DNA from: Pseudomonas matsuisoli
GTDB taxonomy: Bacteria; Pseudomonadota; Gammaproteobacteria; Pseudomonadales; Pseudomonadaceae
NCBI RefSeq assembly: GCF_014647635.1
Contig: NZ_BMPO01000008.1
Span: forward strand, 124,001-188,000
Direction: 5' to 3'
Length of the DNA: 64,000 bases
Positions 1-9,154 of the stretch are shown here, piece by piece; within the stretch, counting starts at the first letter, position 1, and every line of letters begins with the position of its first letter. A program made the position numbers and the translations under genes. Under the pieces are notes generated by a model. The model made no database searches. It was not told the DNA's origin and saw nothing but the letters and a program-made list of their open reading frames with translations.

Positions 1-164
1 GTCGGGCCTTCGCCCACTAGCGGTTGACCAAGCCCCAACCGGGAAAGTGCCCAATAGTGGAAATGCACTAATGACGTTATGTATCCGGAGGTTTGCTGAA
101 ATAGCGCGTCTCAAAGCTGCGCAGAACAGTGAGAGCCGGCTACAGACGTCGACTATGGGAAACG

Positions 165-189
165 AAAAAACCCGCCGAAGCGGGTTTTT
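165..189 (-). terminator. Rho-independent terminator of fba
   Basis: A perfect 10-bp stem (166-175 paired with 180-189) with a CGAA loop at 176-179. Read on the minus strand it ends in a run of T. It lies 16 bases beyond the fba stop codon and closes the fba transcript. Positions 1-164 show no convincing gene on either strand. Confidence 0.9.
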
Positions 190-205
190 CTGGAACCGAC
201 TGTGA

Positions 206-1270
206 TCAGTTCACTTTTGGATCGAGCTCACCATTGGCATAACGCTGGAACATCGCTTCCAGAGAGATCGGCTTAATCTTGGAGGCATTGCCGGCGGTGC
301 CAAACGCTTCGTAACGTGCAATACAGACATCACGCATGGCAGTTACTGTCTTGGCGAGGTATTTGCGCGGGTCGAACTCGCTACGGTTCTTCGCCATGAA
401 TTCACGGATCGCACCGGTAGAAGCCAGACGGAGGTCGGTATCGATATTGACCTTGCGAACACCGTACTTGATACCTTCGACGATTTCCTCGACCGGCACG
501 CCGTAGGTTTCCTTGATGTCGCCACCGTACTCGTTGATGATTTTCAGCCACTCTTGCGGGACGCTGGAGGAGCCGTGCATCACCAGGTGGGTATCAGGAA
601 TACGCTGGTGGATTTCCTTGATGCGCTGGATGGACAGCGTGTCACCTGTAGGTGGCTTGGTGAACTTGTAGGCACCGTGGCTGGTACCGATGGCGATCGC
701 CAGGGCATCGACCTTGGTGGCCTTGACGAACTCGGCGGCCTCTTCCGGATCGGTCAGCAGCTGGCTGTGATCCAGCGTGCCCTCTGCGCCAACACCGTCT
801 TCTTCACCGGCCATGCCGGTTTCCAGGCTGCCCAGGCAACCCAGCTCACCCTCGACGGACACGCCACAGGCGTGAGCGAAAGCGACGGTCTGCTGCGTTA
901 CGCGAACGTTGTAATCGTAGTCAGAAGGCGTTTTGCCGTCTTCTTTCAGCGAGCCGTCCATCATCACCGAGCTGAATCCCAACTGGATGGAGCGCTGGCA
1001 GATATCCGGGCTGGTGCCATGATCCTGGTGCATGACGACCGGGATGTGCGGGAATTCTTCGACCGCCGCCAGAATCAGGTGGCGCAGGAACGGCGCACCC
1101 GCATATTTACGGGCACCGGCAGAAGCCTGGACGATGACCGGCGAATCGGTCTTGTCCGCCGCTTCCATGATGGCGCGCATCTGCTCAAGGTTGTTGACGT
1201 TGAAAGCCGGCACGCCGTAGCCGAATTCGGCGGCGTGGTCGAGCATCTGGCGCATGCTGATGAGTGCCAT
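206..1270 (-). CDS. fba: Fructose-1,6-bisphosphate aldolase, class II (Calvin type)
   Basis: Cytosolic zinc-dependent aldolase that cleaves fructose 1,6-bisphosphate to glyceraldehyde 3-phosphate and dihydroxyacetone phosphate, and makes it in gluconeogenesis. The 354-residue protein starts [10 protein letters not shown], the usual start of this family, and has the MHQDHG segment (His81, Asp83, His84) that holds catalytic and zinc ligands. Length is typical. The frame stays open 66 bases further upstream, but the start at 1270 is preceded by GGAGAGGAG and matches the family. It is the distal gene of the epd-pgk-fba group; two small lipoprotein genes lie between pgk and fba, as in P. aeruginosa. 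A strong terminator follows. Confidence 0.96.
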   Translation of the reverse strand: MALISMRQMLDHAAEFGYGVPAFNVNNLEQMRAIMEAADKTDSPVIVQASAGARKYAGAPFLRHLILAAVEEFPHIPVVMHQDHGTSPDICQRSIQLGFSSVMMDGSLKEDGKTPSDYDYNVRVTQQTVAFAHACGVSVEGELGCLGSLETGMAGEEDGVGAEGTLDHSQLLTDPEEAAEFVKATKVDALAIAIGTSHGAYKFTKPPTGDTLSIQRIKEIHQRIPDTHLVMHGSSSVPQEWLKIINEYGGDIKETYGVPVEEIVEGIKYGVRKVNIDTDLRLASTGAIREFMAKNRSEFDPRKYLAKTVTAMRDVCIARYEAFGTAGNASKIKPISLEAMFQRYANGELDPKVN

Positions 1271-1308
1271 GGGGTCTCCTCTCCCGATTGGAGTCGTTAA
1301 TCGTGAAA

Positions 1309-1327
1309 GCCTGCCGGGTGGGCAGGC
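1309..1327 (-). other. Hairpin in the fba leader
   Basis: A 7-bp inverted repeat (GCCTGCC at 1309-1315, GGCAGGC at 1321-1327) between the lipoprotein stop and the fba start. On the minus strand only TTT follows, so it is at best a weak terminator, attenuator or processing site. Confidence 0.35.
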
Positions 1328-1380
1328 CGTATTCAAGTCTTTCAGCGGAAAACCGCTGCATTAATACTAATCGCGCGTCT

Positions 1381-1707
1381 TCAAGGCGCTTCGCAGCCCT
1401 GTCCTATGGGCGCCTGGTTCGCGACCCAGTACACCAGCCCCTGATCACCTTGGGTCTGGAACGCGAGCATGCCGTCGCTATAGAAAACACCATCGGCGGC
1501 AGGTTCCTGTTGCAGGCGATAGATATCGTCGCGCCCCTCAAAGCGGACCTCCACGATATCTCGGCTGTCGTCGGCGAATCGCCAAAACACTTCACTTTGG
1601 CCGTCGCACACCCAACGGACCCAGGGTCCGCTGGTGGACCGAGCCTCATCACGCCCTGCACAGCCTGCCAATATGGCCAGGGCCAGCAGGGCGATCACCG
1701 TTTTCAT
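1381..1707 (-). CDS. MliC-like lipoprotein (C-type lysozyme inhibitor family)
   Basis: Predicted lipoprotein of 108 residues. The N-terminus is a short hydrophobic signal ending in the lipobox LAGC at about residues 13-16. The mature part has the features of the MliC/PliC lysozyme-inhibitor domain: an early VCDG, a central YSDGMLAFQTQG stretch and a C-terminal Cys that could form the disulfide. By family it would bind host or competitor C-type lysozyme in the periplasm; this is inference from a short domain. The ATG at 1707 is chosen because GGAG lies 5 bases before it; a GTG one codon upstream is also possible. It sits between pgk and fba. Confidence 0.7.
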   Translation of the reverse strand: MKTVIALLALAILAGCAGRDEARSTSGPWVRWVCDGQSEVFWRFADDSRDIVEVRFEGRDDIYRLQQEPAADGVFYSDGMLAFQTQGDQGLVYWVANQAPIGQGCEAP

Positions 1708-1752
1708 CACATCTCCAACTTTACAGGGACCACATTACGTTTACGGTCTGAC

Positions 1753-1938
1753 TCAGCAATCCTGAGCACCTCTGACCTCGCCGCGGTTTCCAGTACTCAG
1801 CGATTCGACACGCTCGGAGTTCTGCGCGCCCGGATCCATGGGCGGGGGCGGCGAAAACACTTCGCACGCACTTCCGGAACCGCCACCAGCACAACCAGAC
1901 AGAACGAGAGCCAACAGTACGAGAGCAAACGGGCGCAT
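1753..1938 (-). CDS. Small predicted lipoprotein, function unknown
   Basis: A 61-residue protein with a clear lipoprotein signal (about 12 hydrophobic residues, then LSGC) and a short Ser/Gly/Pro-rich mature part with a final Cys. The ATG at 1938 follows a strong GGAGGAT ribosome binding site. It has no recognisable domain. It lies between pgk and the MliC-like gene on the same strand, so it is probably transcribed with them. The signal and ribosome binding site support a real gene despite its size. Confidence 0.6.
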   Translation of the reverse strand: MRPFALVLLALVLSGCAGGGSGSACEVFSPPPPMDPGAQNSERVESLSTGNRGEVRGAQDC

Positions 1939-2002
1939 GTGCAGATCCTCCAGACGGGTTTATCCGGTTGGACCTTCATGACCTGCACGTGGTGCCGCTG
2001 AC

Positions 2003-3163
2003 CTAGCGACCGCGCTCCTCGAGGATTTCTACCGCTGGGAGCACTTTGCCTTCGACGAATTCGAGAAACGCACCACCACCGGTGGAGATATAGGACACCT
2101 TCTCCGACACGCCATACTTGTCGATGGCCGCCAGGGTGTCGCCGCCACCTGCGATCGAAAACGCCGGGCTTTCCGCGATGGCAAGAGCCAGCGCTTTGGT
2201 GCCCTCACCGAACTGATCGAACTCGAACACGCCCACTGGACCGTTCCACAGAATGGTCTTGGAAGACTTCAGCAACTCGGCGAACTGTTTCGCCGTCTGC
2301 GGACCGATGTCCAGAATCATATCGTCGTCGGCGACATCGCCGACCGCCTTGACAGTGGCCTCGGCATCCTCTGCAAATGCTTTGGCGACCACCACGTCGA
2401 CCGGGAGCGGCACGTTGACCTTGGCCGCGATGGCCTTGGCGGTATCGACCAGATCTGCTTCGTACAGCGACTTACCTACCTTGTAACCTGCGGCAGCGAG
2501 GAAAGTGTTGGCAATGCCACCGCCCACGATGAGTTGGTCGCAAAGGCTGCTCAGACTGTTCAGCACATCCAGCTTGGTGGACACCTTCGAGCCCGCGACG
2601 ATAGCGGCCAGCGGACGTGCTGGACTGTTAAGTGCCTTGCCAAGCGCGTCCAGTTCAGCCGCGAGCAGTGGACCGGCGGCGGCGACCTTCGCAAACTTGG
2701 CGGCGCCGTGGGTCGAACCCTGGGCGCGGTGCGCAGTACCGAAAGCGTCCATCACGAAAACATCGCACAACGCGGCGTATTTCTGCGCCAACTCATCGGT
2801 GTTTTTCTTCTCGCCCTTGTTGAAGCGCACATTTTCCAGCAATACGACCTGACCAGGCTGAACCTCGACGCCGTCCAGGTAATCCTTGACCAGCGGGACG
2901 TCGCGTCCCAGTGCCTTGGACAAATAATCGGCGACTGGCTTGAGACTGTCCTCTTCGCTATAGACGCCTTCTTCAGGGCGTCCAAGGTGCGAGCACACCA
3001 GTACGGCAGCACCTTTCTCCAGCGCCAGCTTGATCGTGGGCAGGGAGGCGACGATACGGGCATCGCTTTTGACCTTGCCATCCTTCACCGGCACGTTGAG
3101 ATCCTCGCGAATCAGTACGCGTTTTCCGGTGAGGTCGAGATCAGTCATTTTCAAAACGGTCAT
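2003..3163 (-). CDS. pgk: Phosphoglycerate kinase
   Basis: Transfers phosphate between 1,3-bisphosphoglycerate and ADP in glycolysis, and the reverse in gluconeogenesis. The 386-residue protein has the family's N-terminal [11 protein letters not shown], the substrate-site HLGRPEEG and the C-terminal nucleotide-site [12 protein letters not shown] and [10 protein letters not shown]. Full length. The start at 3163 ([11 protein letters not shown]) matches Pseudomonas Pgk and follows AAAGGA; the upstream extension in frame lies inside epd and is not used. Four bases separate the epd stop from this start, so the two are almost certainly one operon. Confidence 0.97.
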   Translation of the reverse strand: MTVLKMTDLDLTGKRVLIREDLNVPVKDGKVKSDARIVASLPTIKLALEKGAAVLVCSHLGRPEEGVYSEEDSLKPVADYLSKALGRDVPLVKDYLDGVEVQPGQVVLLENVRFNKGEKKNTDELAQKYAALCDVFVMDAFGTAHRAQGSTHGAAKFAKVAAAGPLLAAELDALGKALNSPARPLAAIVAGSKVSTKLDVLNSLSSLCDQLIVGGGIANTFLAAAGYKVGKSLYEADLVDTAKAIAAKVNVPLPVDVVVAKAFAEDAEATVKAVGDVADDDMILDIGPQTAKQFAELLKSSKTILWNGPVGVFEFDQFGEGTKALALAIAESPAFSIAGGGDTLAAIDKYGVSEKVSYISTGGGAFLEFVEGKVLPAVEILEERGR

Positions 3164-3167
3164 GCGA

Positions 3168-4232
3168 TCAGTCCTTTGCAATGGAATTGCTATGTGAGTG
3201 AGCGACGTCGAGGAAATGGCTCGCAACGTCGAGCATGCGGTTGGCGAACCCCCATTCATTGTCGAACCAGGCCAACAGGTTCACCAGCCTAGGGCCGGAT
3301 ACCCGGGTCTGACTGCCGTCGACGATCGCCGAATGCGGGTCATGGTTGAAATCGCAACTGGCGTGCGGCAGTTCGGTGTAGGCCAGCAAACCCTGCAAGG
3401 GGCCTTGTTCGGAGGCTTCGCGCAGCATCCGGTTGATCGCGTCGGCCGTCACATCGGTCGCCGTTTGCAGAGTGATATCGAGGCAGGACACGTTCACTGT
3501 CGGCACACGAATCGCTTTGGCCTGTATTCGACCGCTTAGTTCCGGAAGCAGGCGCTCGATCCCGCGCGGCAAACCTGTGGATACCGGAATCATCGACTGA
3601 AACGCCGAACGAGTACGGCGCAGGTCTGCGTCGTGGAAGGCGTCGATCACCGGCTGATCGTTCATGGCCGAATGGATGGTGGTGATGGAGACGTATTCGA
3701 GGCCAACGCGCTCGTTCAGCAAGCGCAGCAGCGGAACGCTGCAATTGGTAGTGCAGGACGCAGCGGAAACGAGCCTTTCCTTGCCCGTAAGGGTCGCCTG
3801 ATTCACGCCCTGAACGATGGTGGCATCGACATCCGCCTCGCTCGCCATGGGCTGCGAGAACAGCACTCGCGGCGCGCCTGCCTGAAGGAATCGTTCTCCA
3901 GCAGTTCGCGTTGGATACACGCCAGAGCATTCGAGGACAAGATCGACATCCAGTCCCCGCCAATTCACAGCTTCCGGCTCACCCTCGCGAAACACCTGCA
4001 CCCGGCTTCCATTCACGTCCAGGCAATCGGCTCCGGCATGAACCGAACCGGGAAAGCGGCCATGGGTAGAGTCGAAGCGGGTGAGATATTCGATGGAAGC
4101 AGCGTCGGCGAGATCATTGAGGGCGACGATCTCGAAGTTCGGCGAGGGCGACCGCTCATGCCAGGCGCGCAGTACACAACGGCCGATGCGGCCGTAGCCG
4201 TTGAGGGCGACTCGGTAAGGGCGTGAAGCCAT
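3168..4232 (-). CDS. epd: D-erythrose-4-phosphate dehydrogenase
   Basis: NAD-dependent dehydrogenase of the GAPDH family that oxidises erythrose 4-phosphate to 4-phosphoerythronate, the first step of DXP-dependent pyridoxal phosphate synthesis. The 354-residue protein has the Rossmann motif LNGYGRIGR near the N-terminus, the catalytic-cysteine motif SAASCTTNC and the C-terminal [12 protein letters not shown]. It is called epd rather than gap because of position next to pgk and tkt, as in other Pseudomonas. A GAPDH activity cannot be excluded from sequence. In P. aeruginosa tkt lies close upstream; here about 8 kb of other genes intervene. Confidence 0.9.
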   Translation of the reverse strand: MASRPYRVALNGYGRIGRCVLRAWHERSPSPNFEIVALNDLADAASIEYLTRFDSTHGRFPGSVHAGADCLDVNGSRVQVFREGEPEAVNWRGLDVDLVLECSGVYPTRTAGERFLQAGAPRVLFSQPMASEADVDATIVQGVNQATLTGKERLVSAASCTTNCSVPLLRLLNERVGLEYVSITTIHSAMNDQPVIDAFHDADLRRTRSAFQSMIPVSTGLPRGIERLLPELSGRIQAKAIRVPTVNVSCLDITLQTATDVTADAINRMLREASEQGPLQGLLAYTELPHASCDFNHDPHSAIVDGSQTRVSGPRLVNLLAWFDNEWGFANRMLDVASHFLDVAHSHSNSIAKD

Positions 4233-4342
4233 GAAATGCCAGGTTCCCGTCGAATCGTTTGAAGCCGTATAAGGCCAGCGGAAACTTAACGCTGTTCAAT
4301 AAGAACTTTTCTGCTTGTGGGGACGTGTCAGGCAGCGATAGA

Positions 4343-4379
4343 CCATGCCCATAAATCGCGGGCATGGCCCGCTCCCACG
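4343..4379 (-). repeat. REP-like palindrome, GTGGGAGCGGGCCATGCCCGCGAT type
   Basis: On the minus strand this reads GTGGGAGCGGGCCATGCC followed by CGCGAT. It also contains a perfect inverted repeat, CCATGCCC at 4343-4350 and GGGCATGG at 4360-4367. A near-identical sequence recurs at 47432-47529. This is the typical form of Pseudomonas REP elements. Confidence 0.65.
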
Positions 4380-4460
4380 AACTAGAAAGCTACAGATCCG
4401 ACTTATGTGAACAGCATCAAGCTACGAAGGCCGGCATTATGCGGTGAAGCGACTGGAATT

Positions 4461-4481
4461 GGGAGCCGCGGCCCGGCTCCC
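4461..4481 (-). terminator. Probable terminator of the ABC/oxidase operon
   Basis: Inverted repeat GGGAGCC (4461-4467) and GGCTCCC (4475-4481) 13 bases beyond the stop of the substrate-binding protein gene. No long T tract follows, so it may be a weak terminator or an mRNA-stabilising stem. Confidence 0.5.
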
Positions 4482-4493
4482 ACTTAAAGACCT

Positions 4494-5543
4494 CTAACGC
4501 TCAATAGTCCTATTCCACCTTGAATTCCATTCCGGGCGCGCCTGGTTGATCTGATCCCAATCAATGACGAGCGCGGTTTTCTGATACTCCGCCATGGCTT
4601 CGACCTGGCCGCGGGTCTTGTCAGTCGTCGGTGTATTGGGATTCGACGGGATCTGATCACCGAACTCCAGCGCAGCGGCCTGCGCCTCAGGTGTCAGCAA
4701 AAATGCGGCAAGCTTCTGCGCCAACGCCGAATTTGAATTGTTGGCGATCACGCACTCAGCCACGTTGAGTACCACCGCACCTTCTTTCGGCTGGGCATAT
4801 TCGACCGGTACACCGCGCATTTTCAGTGCGGTGACCTGCGTCGGGGTCAGTGGGAACAGCGCCGCTTCGTTGGTCTGCACCATTTCCGAAATCTTGGCCG
4901 AACTCGGAATGTACTCGAGCACGTTCGGCCCGACCTCATCCGGCCAGGCCTTGAATGCGGGCTCGACGTCCGCCTCGGTGCCACCCTTGATGCGGTTGTA
5001 GGCCAGGAAGCCGTGCAGACCGAAACTGGAAGACGGCATCGACTGGAAGACCAGTTTCTCCTCGAACTTCGGATCGGCCATATCCATCCAGGAGGTCGGT
5101 GCTTCCCAGCCTTCTTCTTTGAACATCCGCGTGTTGTAGGCCAGGCCGGTGACGCCAATGCTCACCGCAGCGGCCTGATCCTTGATCAACGCTTTTTCAG
5201 GAATCTGCGATAGCGATTCGCTCTTTTCCAGTGGAGAACAGAGACCCATGGAAATGGCGCGATACATCACGCCGTCGTCGAGGAACATCACGTGCATCTG
5301 CGGCTTGTCCTTTGCCGCCTGAACCTTGGCCAGGATATCGGCGGACGTTCCGGGCACGATCACTACCTTGACGTCATTGGCCTTTTCGAACGCAGGCAGG
5401 ACCTTATCCGCATAGAGGCGCTCCATGGTGCCGCCGTTCATGCCCAGGTAGAGGGTTTCCGCGGCAAAGGTGGCGCCGCTTCCTGCGGCGATGGCTAGAC
5501 CGAGCAGACCGGTCAGTGCGGTGCGTTTTGTGACGTTCCTCAT
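4494..5543 (-). CDS. Polyamine-type ABC transporter substrate-binding protein
   Basis: Periplasmic binding protein (349 residues) of the PotD/PotF-like group of the solute-binding superfamily. A classical signal peptide covers about residues 1-27 (basic MRNVTKR, hydrophobic core, cleavage near FAAE). The mature protein begins with the LYLGMNGGTMERLY segment. The start at 5543 follows AAGGAAGG; a start 13 codons upstream is in frame but less likely. It is the last gene of the operon and follows three oxidoreductase subunits, so its ligand is probably their substrate. The ligand cannot be read from the sequence; spermidine or putrescine is not assumed. Confidence 0.85.
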   Translation of the reverse strand: MRNVTKRTALTGLLGLAIAAGSGATFAAETLYLGMNGGTMERLYADKVLPAFEKANDVKVVIVPGTSADILAKVQAAKDKPQMHVMFLDDGVMYRAISMGLCSPLEKSESLSQIPEKALIKDQAAAVSIGVTGLAYNTRMFKEEGWEAPTSWMDMADPKFEEKLVFQSMPSSSFGLHGFLAYNRIKGGTEADVEPAFKAWPDEVGPNVLEYIPSSAKISEMVQTNEAALFPLTPTQVTALKMRGVPVEYAQPKEGAVVLNVAECVIANNSNSALAQKLAAFLLTPEAQAAALEFGDQIPSNPNTPTTDKTRGQVEAMAEYQKTALVIDWDQINQARPEWNSRWNRTIER

Positions 5544-5581
5544 GTAGCGACCTTCCTTTTTGGCTGGATGAATAGGCCGCA

Positions 5582-6703
5582 CTAGGCGGCCACGTGTTGG
5601 AAACGCTGAATGGAAAAGGGCTCGATTGGCGTGCGACTCGCGCCCTCGCAGACCAGCTCCGCCAAGACATCGCCTACGGCCGGGCCGATCTGAAATCCTC
5701 CTCCGGCAAAACCGAAACCATGCACGAGCCCTCGCCGCATACGACTGAAACCGATCACAGGCTGGCGATCAGGCAGGTAGCCCTCGGTACCGCTCCAGGT
5801 CCGAATGACATGGGCACCATGGAGCGACGGAAACAACGTAGTGGCCTGACGGAGTAGCGTGACGACCGCCTGCTGATCCACCCGGGCACGGCGATCGTCC
5901 AATGCAAACCCCTGACCGCCGCCGATCACGCAGTTACCGCGAGCGACTTGCCGGGCGTAGATACCGCCACCCTCGACCCCTGTACTGCACGTCATGAACA
6001 CCGGCAAGGGCTCGGTCACGAGCATGGCTGGATGGCCGGCGCGCATCGGCACGGGTTCGCCATATTGCAGGGCCAAGCCAGCGGCCCAAGCGCCCGCGCA
6101 GTTCAGAAGCCAAGGAGCGCGAAAGCGGAGCCCATCACCTGCGGTAACCAGAAAATCATCCCCCGCATCCTCGACGCGCACGACCGGTGTCTGCTCGTAC
6201 ACGTGCGCACCGAGGCGCTTCGCTGCAACGGCGAACGCCGGTGAAATCAGCCGAGGATTGGCGTGACCATCCGCCGGACACAGCGAGGCACCCACGGCAC
6301 TCTTTCCAACCCACGGGTAACGTCGCCGTATGTCATCCTCTCCGAGCAATTCGAGCCCCATGTCGAAGCCCCGCGTCTCGGCCTCATAACGTTCGAGCGA
6401 ACGCATGTCTTCGTCACTGCGAGCCAGTTTGAGATGACCAGAGCGAACCAGCTCGCCATCGATACCGATATGGCCCGGCAAATCGTTCCAGATCGCATGC
6501 GCCCGCTGGGCGAGCGGCAGCTGGATCAAAGGGCGCCCCTGCCGACGTACACCGCCGAAATTCACACCACTGGAACGCGAGCCGCAGTAATCGCGCTCGA
6601 TAAGTGCGACCTCCATGCCGCGACGGCGCAGAAACAAGGCCGCCGAAGCACCGACGATCCCGCCACCGATAATCACCACATCGGTCTCGACTAAAGCGCT
6701 CAT
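5582..6703 (-). CDS. FAD-dependent oxidase subunit, HcnC / opine oxidase B-like
   Basis: A 373-residue flavoprotein of the D-amino-acid oxidase (DAO) family. The N-terminus has the FAD-binding DVVIIGGGIVGASAALF and the C-terminus the GFGFAGGGFQIGP motif expected for this fold. Homologous subunits are HcnC of hydrogen cyanide synthase and the small catalytic subunits of opine oxidases, which oxidise a C-N bond of a secondary amine or amino acid. The start at 6703 overlaps the upstream gene's stop by ATGA, indicating translational coupling; the open frame upstream is a shadow of that gene. With the two preceding genes it should form a heteromeric membrane-associated dehydrogenase. Substrate unknown. 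Confidence 0.85.
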   Translation of the reverse strand: MSALVETDVVIIGGGIVGASAALFLRRRGMEVALIERDYCGSRSSGVNFGGVRRQGRPLIQLPLAQRAHAIWNDLPGHIGIDGELVRSGHLKLARSDEDMRSLERYEAETRGFDMGLELLGEDDIRRRYPWVGKSAVGASLCPADGHANPRLISPAFAVAAKRLGAHVYEQTPVVRVEDAGDDFLVTAGDGLRFRAPWLLNCAGAWAAGLALQYGEPVPMRAGHPAMLVTEPLPVFMTCSTGVEGGGIYARQVARGNCVIGGGQGFALDDRRARVDQQAVVTLLRQATTLFPSLHGAHVIRTWSGTEGYLPDRQPVIGFSRMRRGLVHGFGFAGGGFQIGPAVGDVLAELVCEGASRTPIEPFSIQRFQHVAA

Positions 6704-8061
6704 GCGTCGGGCCCCACAGCGAACGGCAACGGCTTGATCGGCGCCTGGCCGCGCAAGCGTCCGACCGAATCGATCGTCAGGCCGCTTTCGCAAGCGATGA
6801 TCTCCATCGCCGCCGCACCGCACATGCGCCCCTGGCAGCGACCCATGCCAACGCGGCAAAGCGCCTTGGCGCGATTGATGTCTACCGCCCCCGCGCGCAC
6901 GACATCGCGCAGCTGGCCGACACGAATTTCCTCGCAACGACATAGCATCAAGGCGTCATCGGCTTTCGCCGCCCAGCCTTCGGGGAAGGGAAATGCATGC
7001 TCCAATCCGTCTCGGAAGCGTTCGATCTGAGCCAGTCCGCGCTCCAGCTTTTCGGCTCGCGCGCCATCGACAGCGATACCCATGTCCTGCAATACCGCCA
7101 ATGCGGCTCGCTCGCCCGCCATTTCCGCGGCATCGGCGCCCATGATCCCGGCACCATCGCCGGCCAGATAAACGTGTTCGAGGCTACTTCGCCCAGAAGC
7201 ATCTCGCCGAGGCAACCAGGCCCGATTCAAGGGGCTCCAGACGAATTCACACCCGAGGAGATCCGCCAATTGCGTCTCGCTGCGCAGGGCATAGCTAAAC
7301 CCCACAGCCGAGCACGGCAAACTGTGCTCGACTCCACCCTGCTGCCAGGCCACCGAGGCCACGCGCTTTTCACCGTCGATCCGGACCAGGCTCGCGCCTT
7401 GCTCCACACGCACACCATTCGCCAGCAACCAGGCTCGGTAATACAGCCCCTTTGCCAGCGTGCTCGGTTGACGCAACAGCCCGGGAAGGGCGCGACATTG
7501 GTCGGAGAAACCGGCCTCGTCCAGCACAGCCGTGACCTTCGCGCCCGCCTTGGCGTACTGATAGGCAACGAGATAGAGCAGCGGTCCGGTCCCGGCGAAC
7601 ACAACGGGATCACCGATCGCACAGCCCTGAAACTTCAAGGCGATCTGCGCGGCTCCTAGTGTGTAAACGCCAGGCAACGTCCACCCGGGTACGGGCAACA
7701 CACGGTCGGTGGCGCCCGTCGCGACGATGAGGCGGTCATAGCCGAGCTGCTCGAATCGGTCGTCACACAGCAGATCGAGGGTGTCGGCATTGGCATTCCA
7801 GACCAGCGTTTTCGGCCGGTAATCGATCTGACTGGCCAGGTCTTCGGCGCACACGTGAATAGCATTCGCCTTGGAAGCCTCGAAGCCATAGAGCGCTTTG
7901 GCTGGACGGGAGAAACCCTGCGGCTGCTGGCGATAGATCTGCCCGCCGGCGCGCATTCCTTCATCTATGAGCACCGGTGCCACACCTTTGCGTACCAGTG
8001 TTTCTGCCGCGCGAACACCTGCCGGCCCCGCCCCCACGATCACCACATGAGTGCTATTCAT
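6700..8061 (-). CDS. NAD(P)/FAD-dependent oxidoreductase with C-terminal BFD-like [2Fe-2S] domain, HcnB / opine oxidase A-like
   Basis: A 453-residue protein with an N-terminal FAD Rossmann motif (VVIVGAGPAGVRAAE, GAGPAG at 10-15), a second dinucleotide motif GTGPLLYLVA near the middle, and a C-terminal Cys-rich domain with C374-x-C376 and C409/C414 (GRCQGRMC) typical of BFD-type [2Fe-2S] sites. This architecture is that of HcnB and of OoxA-type opine oxidase subunits, which move electrons from the small flavoprotein. It overlaps both neighbours by 4 bases (ATGA), so the three subunits are translationally coupled. True cyanide synthase is unlikely because the operon also encodes a dedicated importer. 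Confidence 0.88.
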   Translation of the reverse strand: MNSTHVVIVGAGPAGVRAAETLVRKGVAPVLIDEGMRAGGQIYRQQPQGFSRPAKALYGFEASKANAIHVCAEDLASQIDYRPKTLVWNANADTLDLLCDDRFEQLGYDRLIVATGATDRVLPVPGWTLPGVYTLGAAQIALKFQGCAIGDPVVFAGTGPLLYLVAYQYAKAGAKVTAVLDEAGFSDQCRALPGLLRQPSTLAKGLYYRAWLLANGVRVEQGASLVRIDGEKRVASVAWQQGGVEHSLPCSAVGFSYALRSETQLADLLGCEFVWSPLNRAWLPRRDASGRSSLEHVYLAGDGAGIMGADAAEMAGERAALAVLQDMGIAVDGARAEKLERGLAQIERFRDGLEHAFPFPEGWAAKADDALMLCRCEEIRVGQLRDVVRAGAVDINRAKALCRVGMGRCQGRMCGAAAMEIIACESGLTIDSVGRLRGQAPIKPLPFAVGPDA

Positions 8062-8348
8062 GGCTGACGTCCCGGCTCACGCGTGACCTGCATACCTGGC
8101 TCGATGAGGGTCGAACAGGCGCGAACACGGCGCCCATCCTCCAGGCGAACCCAACAATCCTGACAGGCACCCATGAGGCAGAAGCCCGCCCGCGGCTCTG
8201 CACTGAAATCACTCCCCTTCAAGGCATCCACGGAACAGAGCAGCGCCGTCAGCAGCGTATCGCCTTGCAACGCGATAGCGGGCTGACCATCGAGCACAAA
8301 GTCGACCTGGGGACGATCCAGCTCGGCCAGACGTTTCAACAATGCCAT
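8058..8348 (-). CDS. [2Fe-2S] ferredoxin-like subunit, HcnA-like
   Basis: A 96-residue protein with a plant-type ferredoxin fold signature: Cys57, Cys62, Cys65 and Cys78 (GFCLMGACQDC then RVRAC). It matches the small iron-sulfur subunit of HcnABC-like amine or opine dehydrogenases and should relay electrons from the flavin subunits. The start at 8348 is preceded by GAGGG; the longer open frame would run into the upstream permease gene and is not chosen. It is 7 bases after the permease stop and overlaps the next subunit by ATGA. Confidence 0.85.
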   Translation of the reverse strand: MALLKRLAELDRPQVDFVLDGQPAIALQGDTLLTALLCSVDALKGSDFSAEPRAGFCLMGACQDCWVRLEDGRRVRACSTLIEPGMQVTREPGRQP

Positions 8349-8355
8349 GGCACCC

Positions 8356-9150
8356 TCACTGCTTACCGACCAGCACACGGTCGAGGCCGTACACACGATC
8401 GAGCACGACCATGGTCACCACTGTCAGTGCGATGACGAGGGCCGACACGGCGGCCATCATCGGGTCGATGGACTCGGTCGCGTAGACATACATGCGTACC
8501 GGCAGCGTCTGGGTCGCCGGGGACGTGACGAAAATGGAAAGCGTCACCTCGTCGAAACTGTTGATGAACGCCAGCAGCCACCCACCGGCCACACCCGGCA
8601 GGATCATCGGCAGGGTGATGCGGCAGAACAGCGAGACCCGACCTGCACCAAGCGACTCCGCCGCCTGCTCGGCGCTGCGATCCATCCCGACTGCGGCCGC
8701 GAGTACCAGACGCAGCACATACGGCGTGATCACGACGACATGCGCGAGGATCAACCAGCTGAAGCTGCCACTCACGCCCATCAGCGCGAACAATCTGAGC
8801 ATCGCCACACCGAGCACCAGATGCGGAATGATGATGGGCGACAGGAACAGCGCGTTGAGGAAGTCCCGCCCGGGGAAATGCAGCCGCGTAATGGCCAATG
8901 CTGCCGGCACCGCGATCAACGTCGCCAGCGTGGCCGACGAGAAGGCGAGTATCAGGCTGTTGTGGAAGGCATCGAGAAAGTCGGCGCGTTCGAATACAGC
9001 CTCGAACCAGCGAAGCGAGAATCCGCTGGTCGGCAGGCTCAACGTGTTTTCCGGCGTGAATGCGACGAGGCACACCACCACCAGCGGCGCGAGCATGAAG
9101 ATCACGACAAGGGCGTGAAAAGACAATGCGAGAGGACCGTTTCTGGACAT
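8356..9150 (-). CDS. ABC transporter permease, PotC-like
   Basis: Inner-membrane permease of 264 residues with about six hydrophobic segments. The EAA loop that contacts the ATPase is visible as EQAAESLGAGRVSLFCRI around residues 160-180. It belongs to the polyamine/opine family of importers (second permease). It begins 4 bases after the stop of the first permease and is followed closely by the ferredoxin subunit, so transport and oxidation genes are one transcript. Confidence 0.9.
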   Translation of the reverse strand: MSRNGPLALSFHALVVIFMLAPLVVVCLVAFTPENTLSLPTSGFSLRWFEAVFERADFLDAFHNSLILAFSSATLATLIAVPAALAITRLHFPGRDFLNALFLSPIIIPHLVLGVAMLRLFALMGVSGSFSWLILAHVVVITPYVLRLVLAAAVGMDRSAEQAAESLGAGRVSLFCRITLPMILPGVAGGWLLAFINSFDEVTLSIFVTSPATQTLPVRMYVYATESIDPMMAAVSALVIALTVVTMVVLDRVYGLDRVLVGKQ

Positions 9151-9154
9151 CGGA

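Larger units (their letters stand above)
4233..4493. other. Intergenic region with REP-type repeat
   Basis: No gene is seen here. It holds a REP-like palindrome (4343-4379) and a terminator-like hairpin (4461-4481). It separates epd from the end of the inserted ABC/oxidase operon, and may hold the epd promoter. Confidence 0.5.

Noticed and set aside
5582..8348. True hydrogen cyanide synthase hcnABC
   Set aside because: Subunit architecture matches, but the genes are embedded with an ABC importer and an IclR regulator and no ANR/FNR-type site was seen; a catabolic opine or amine oxidase is more likely.
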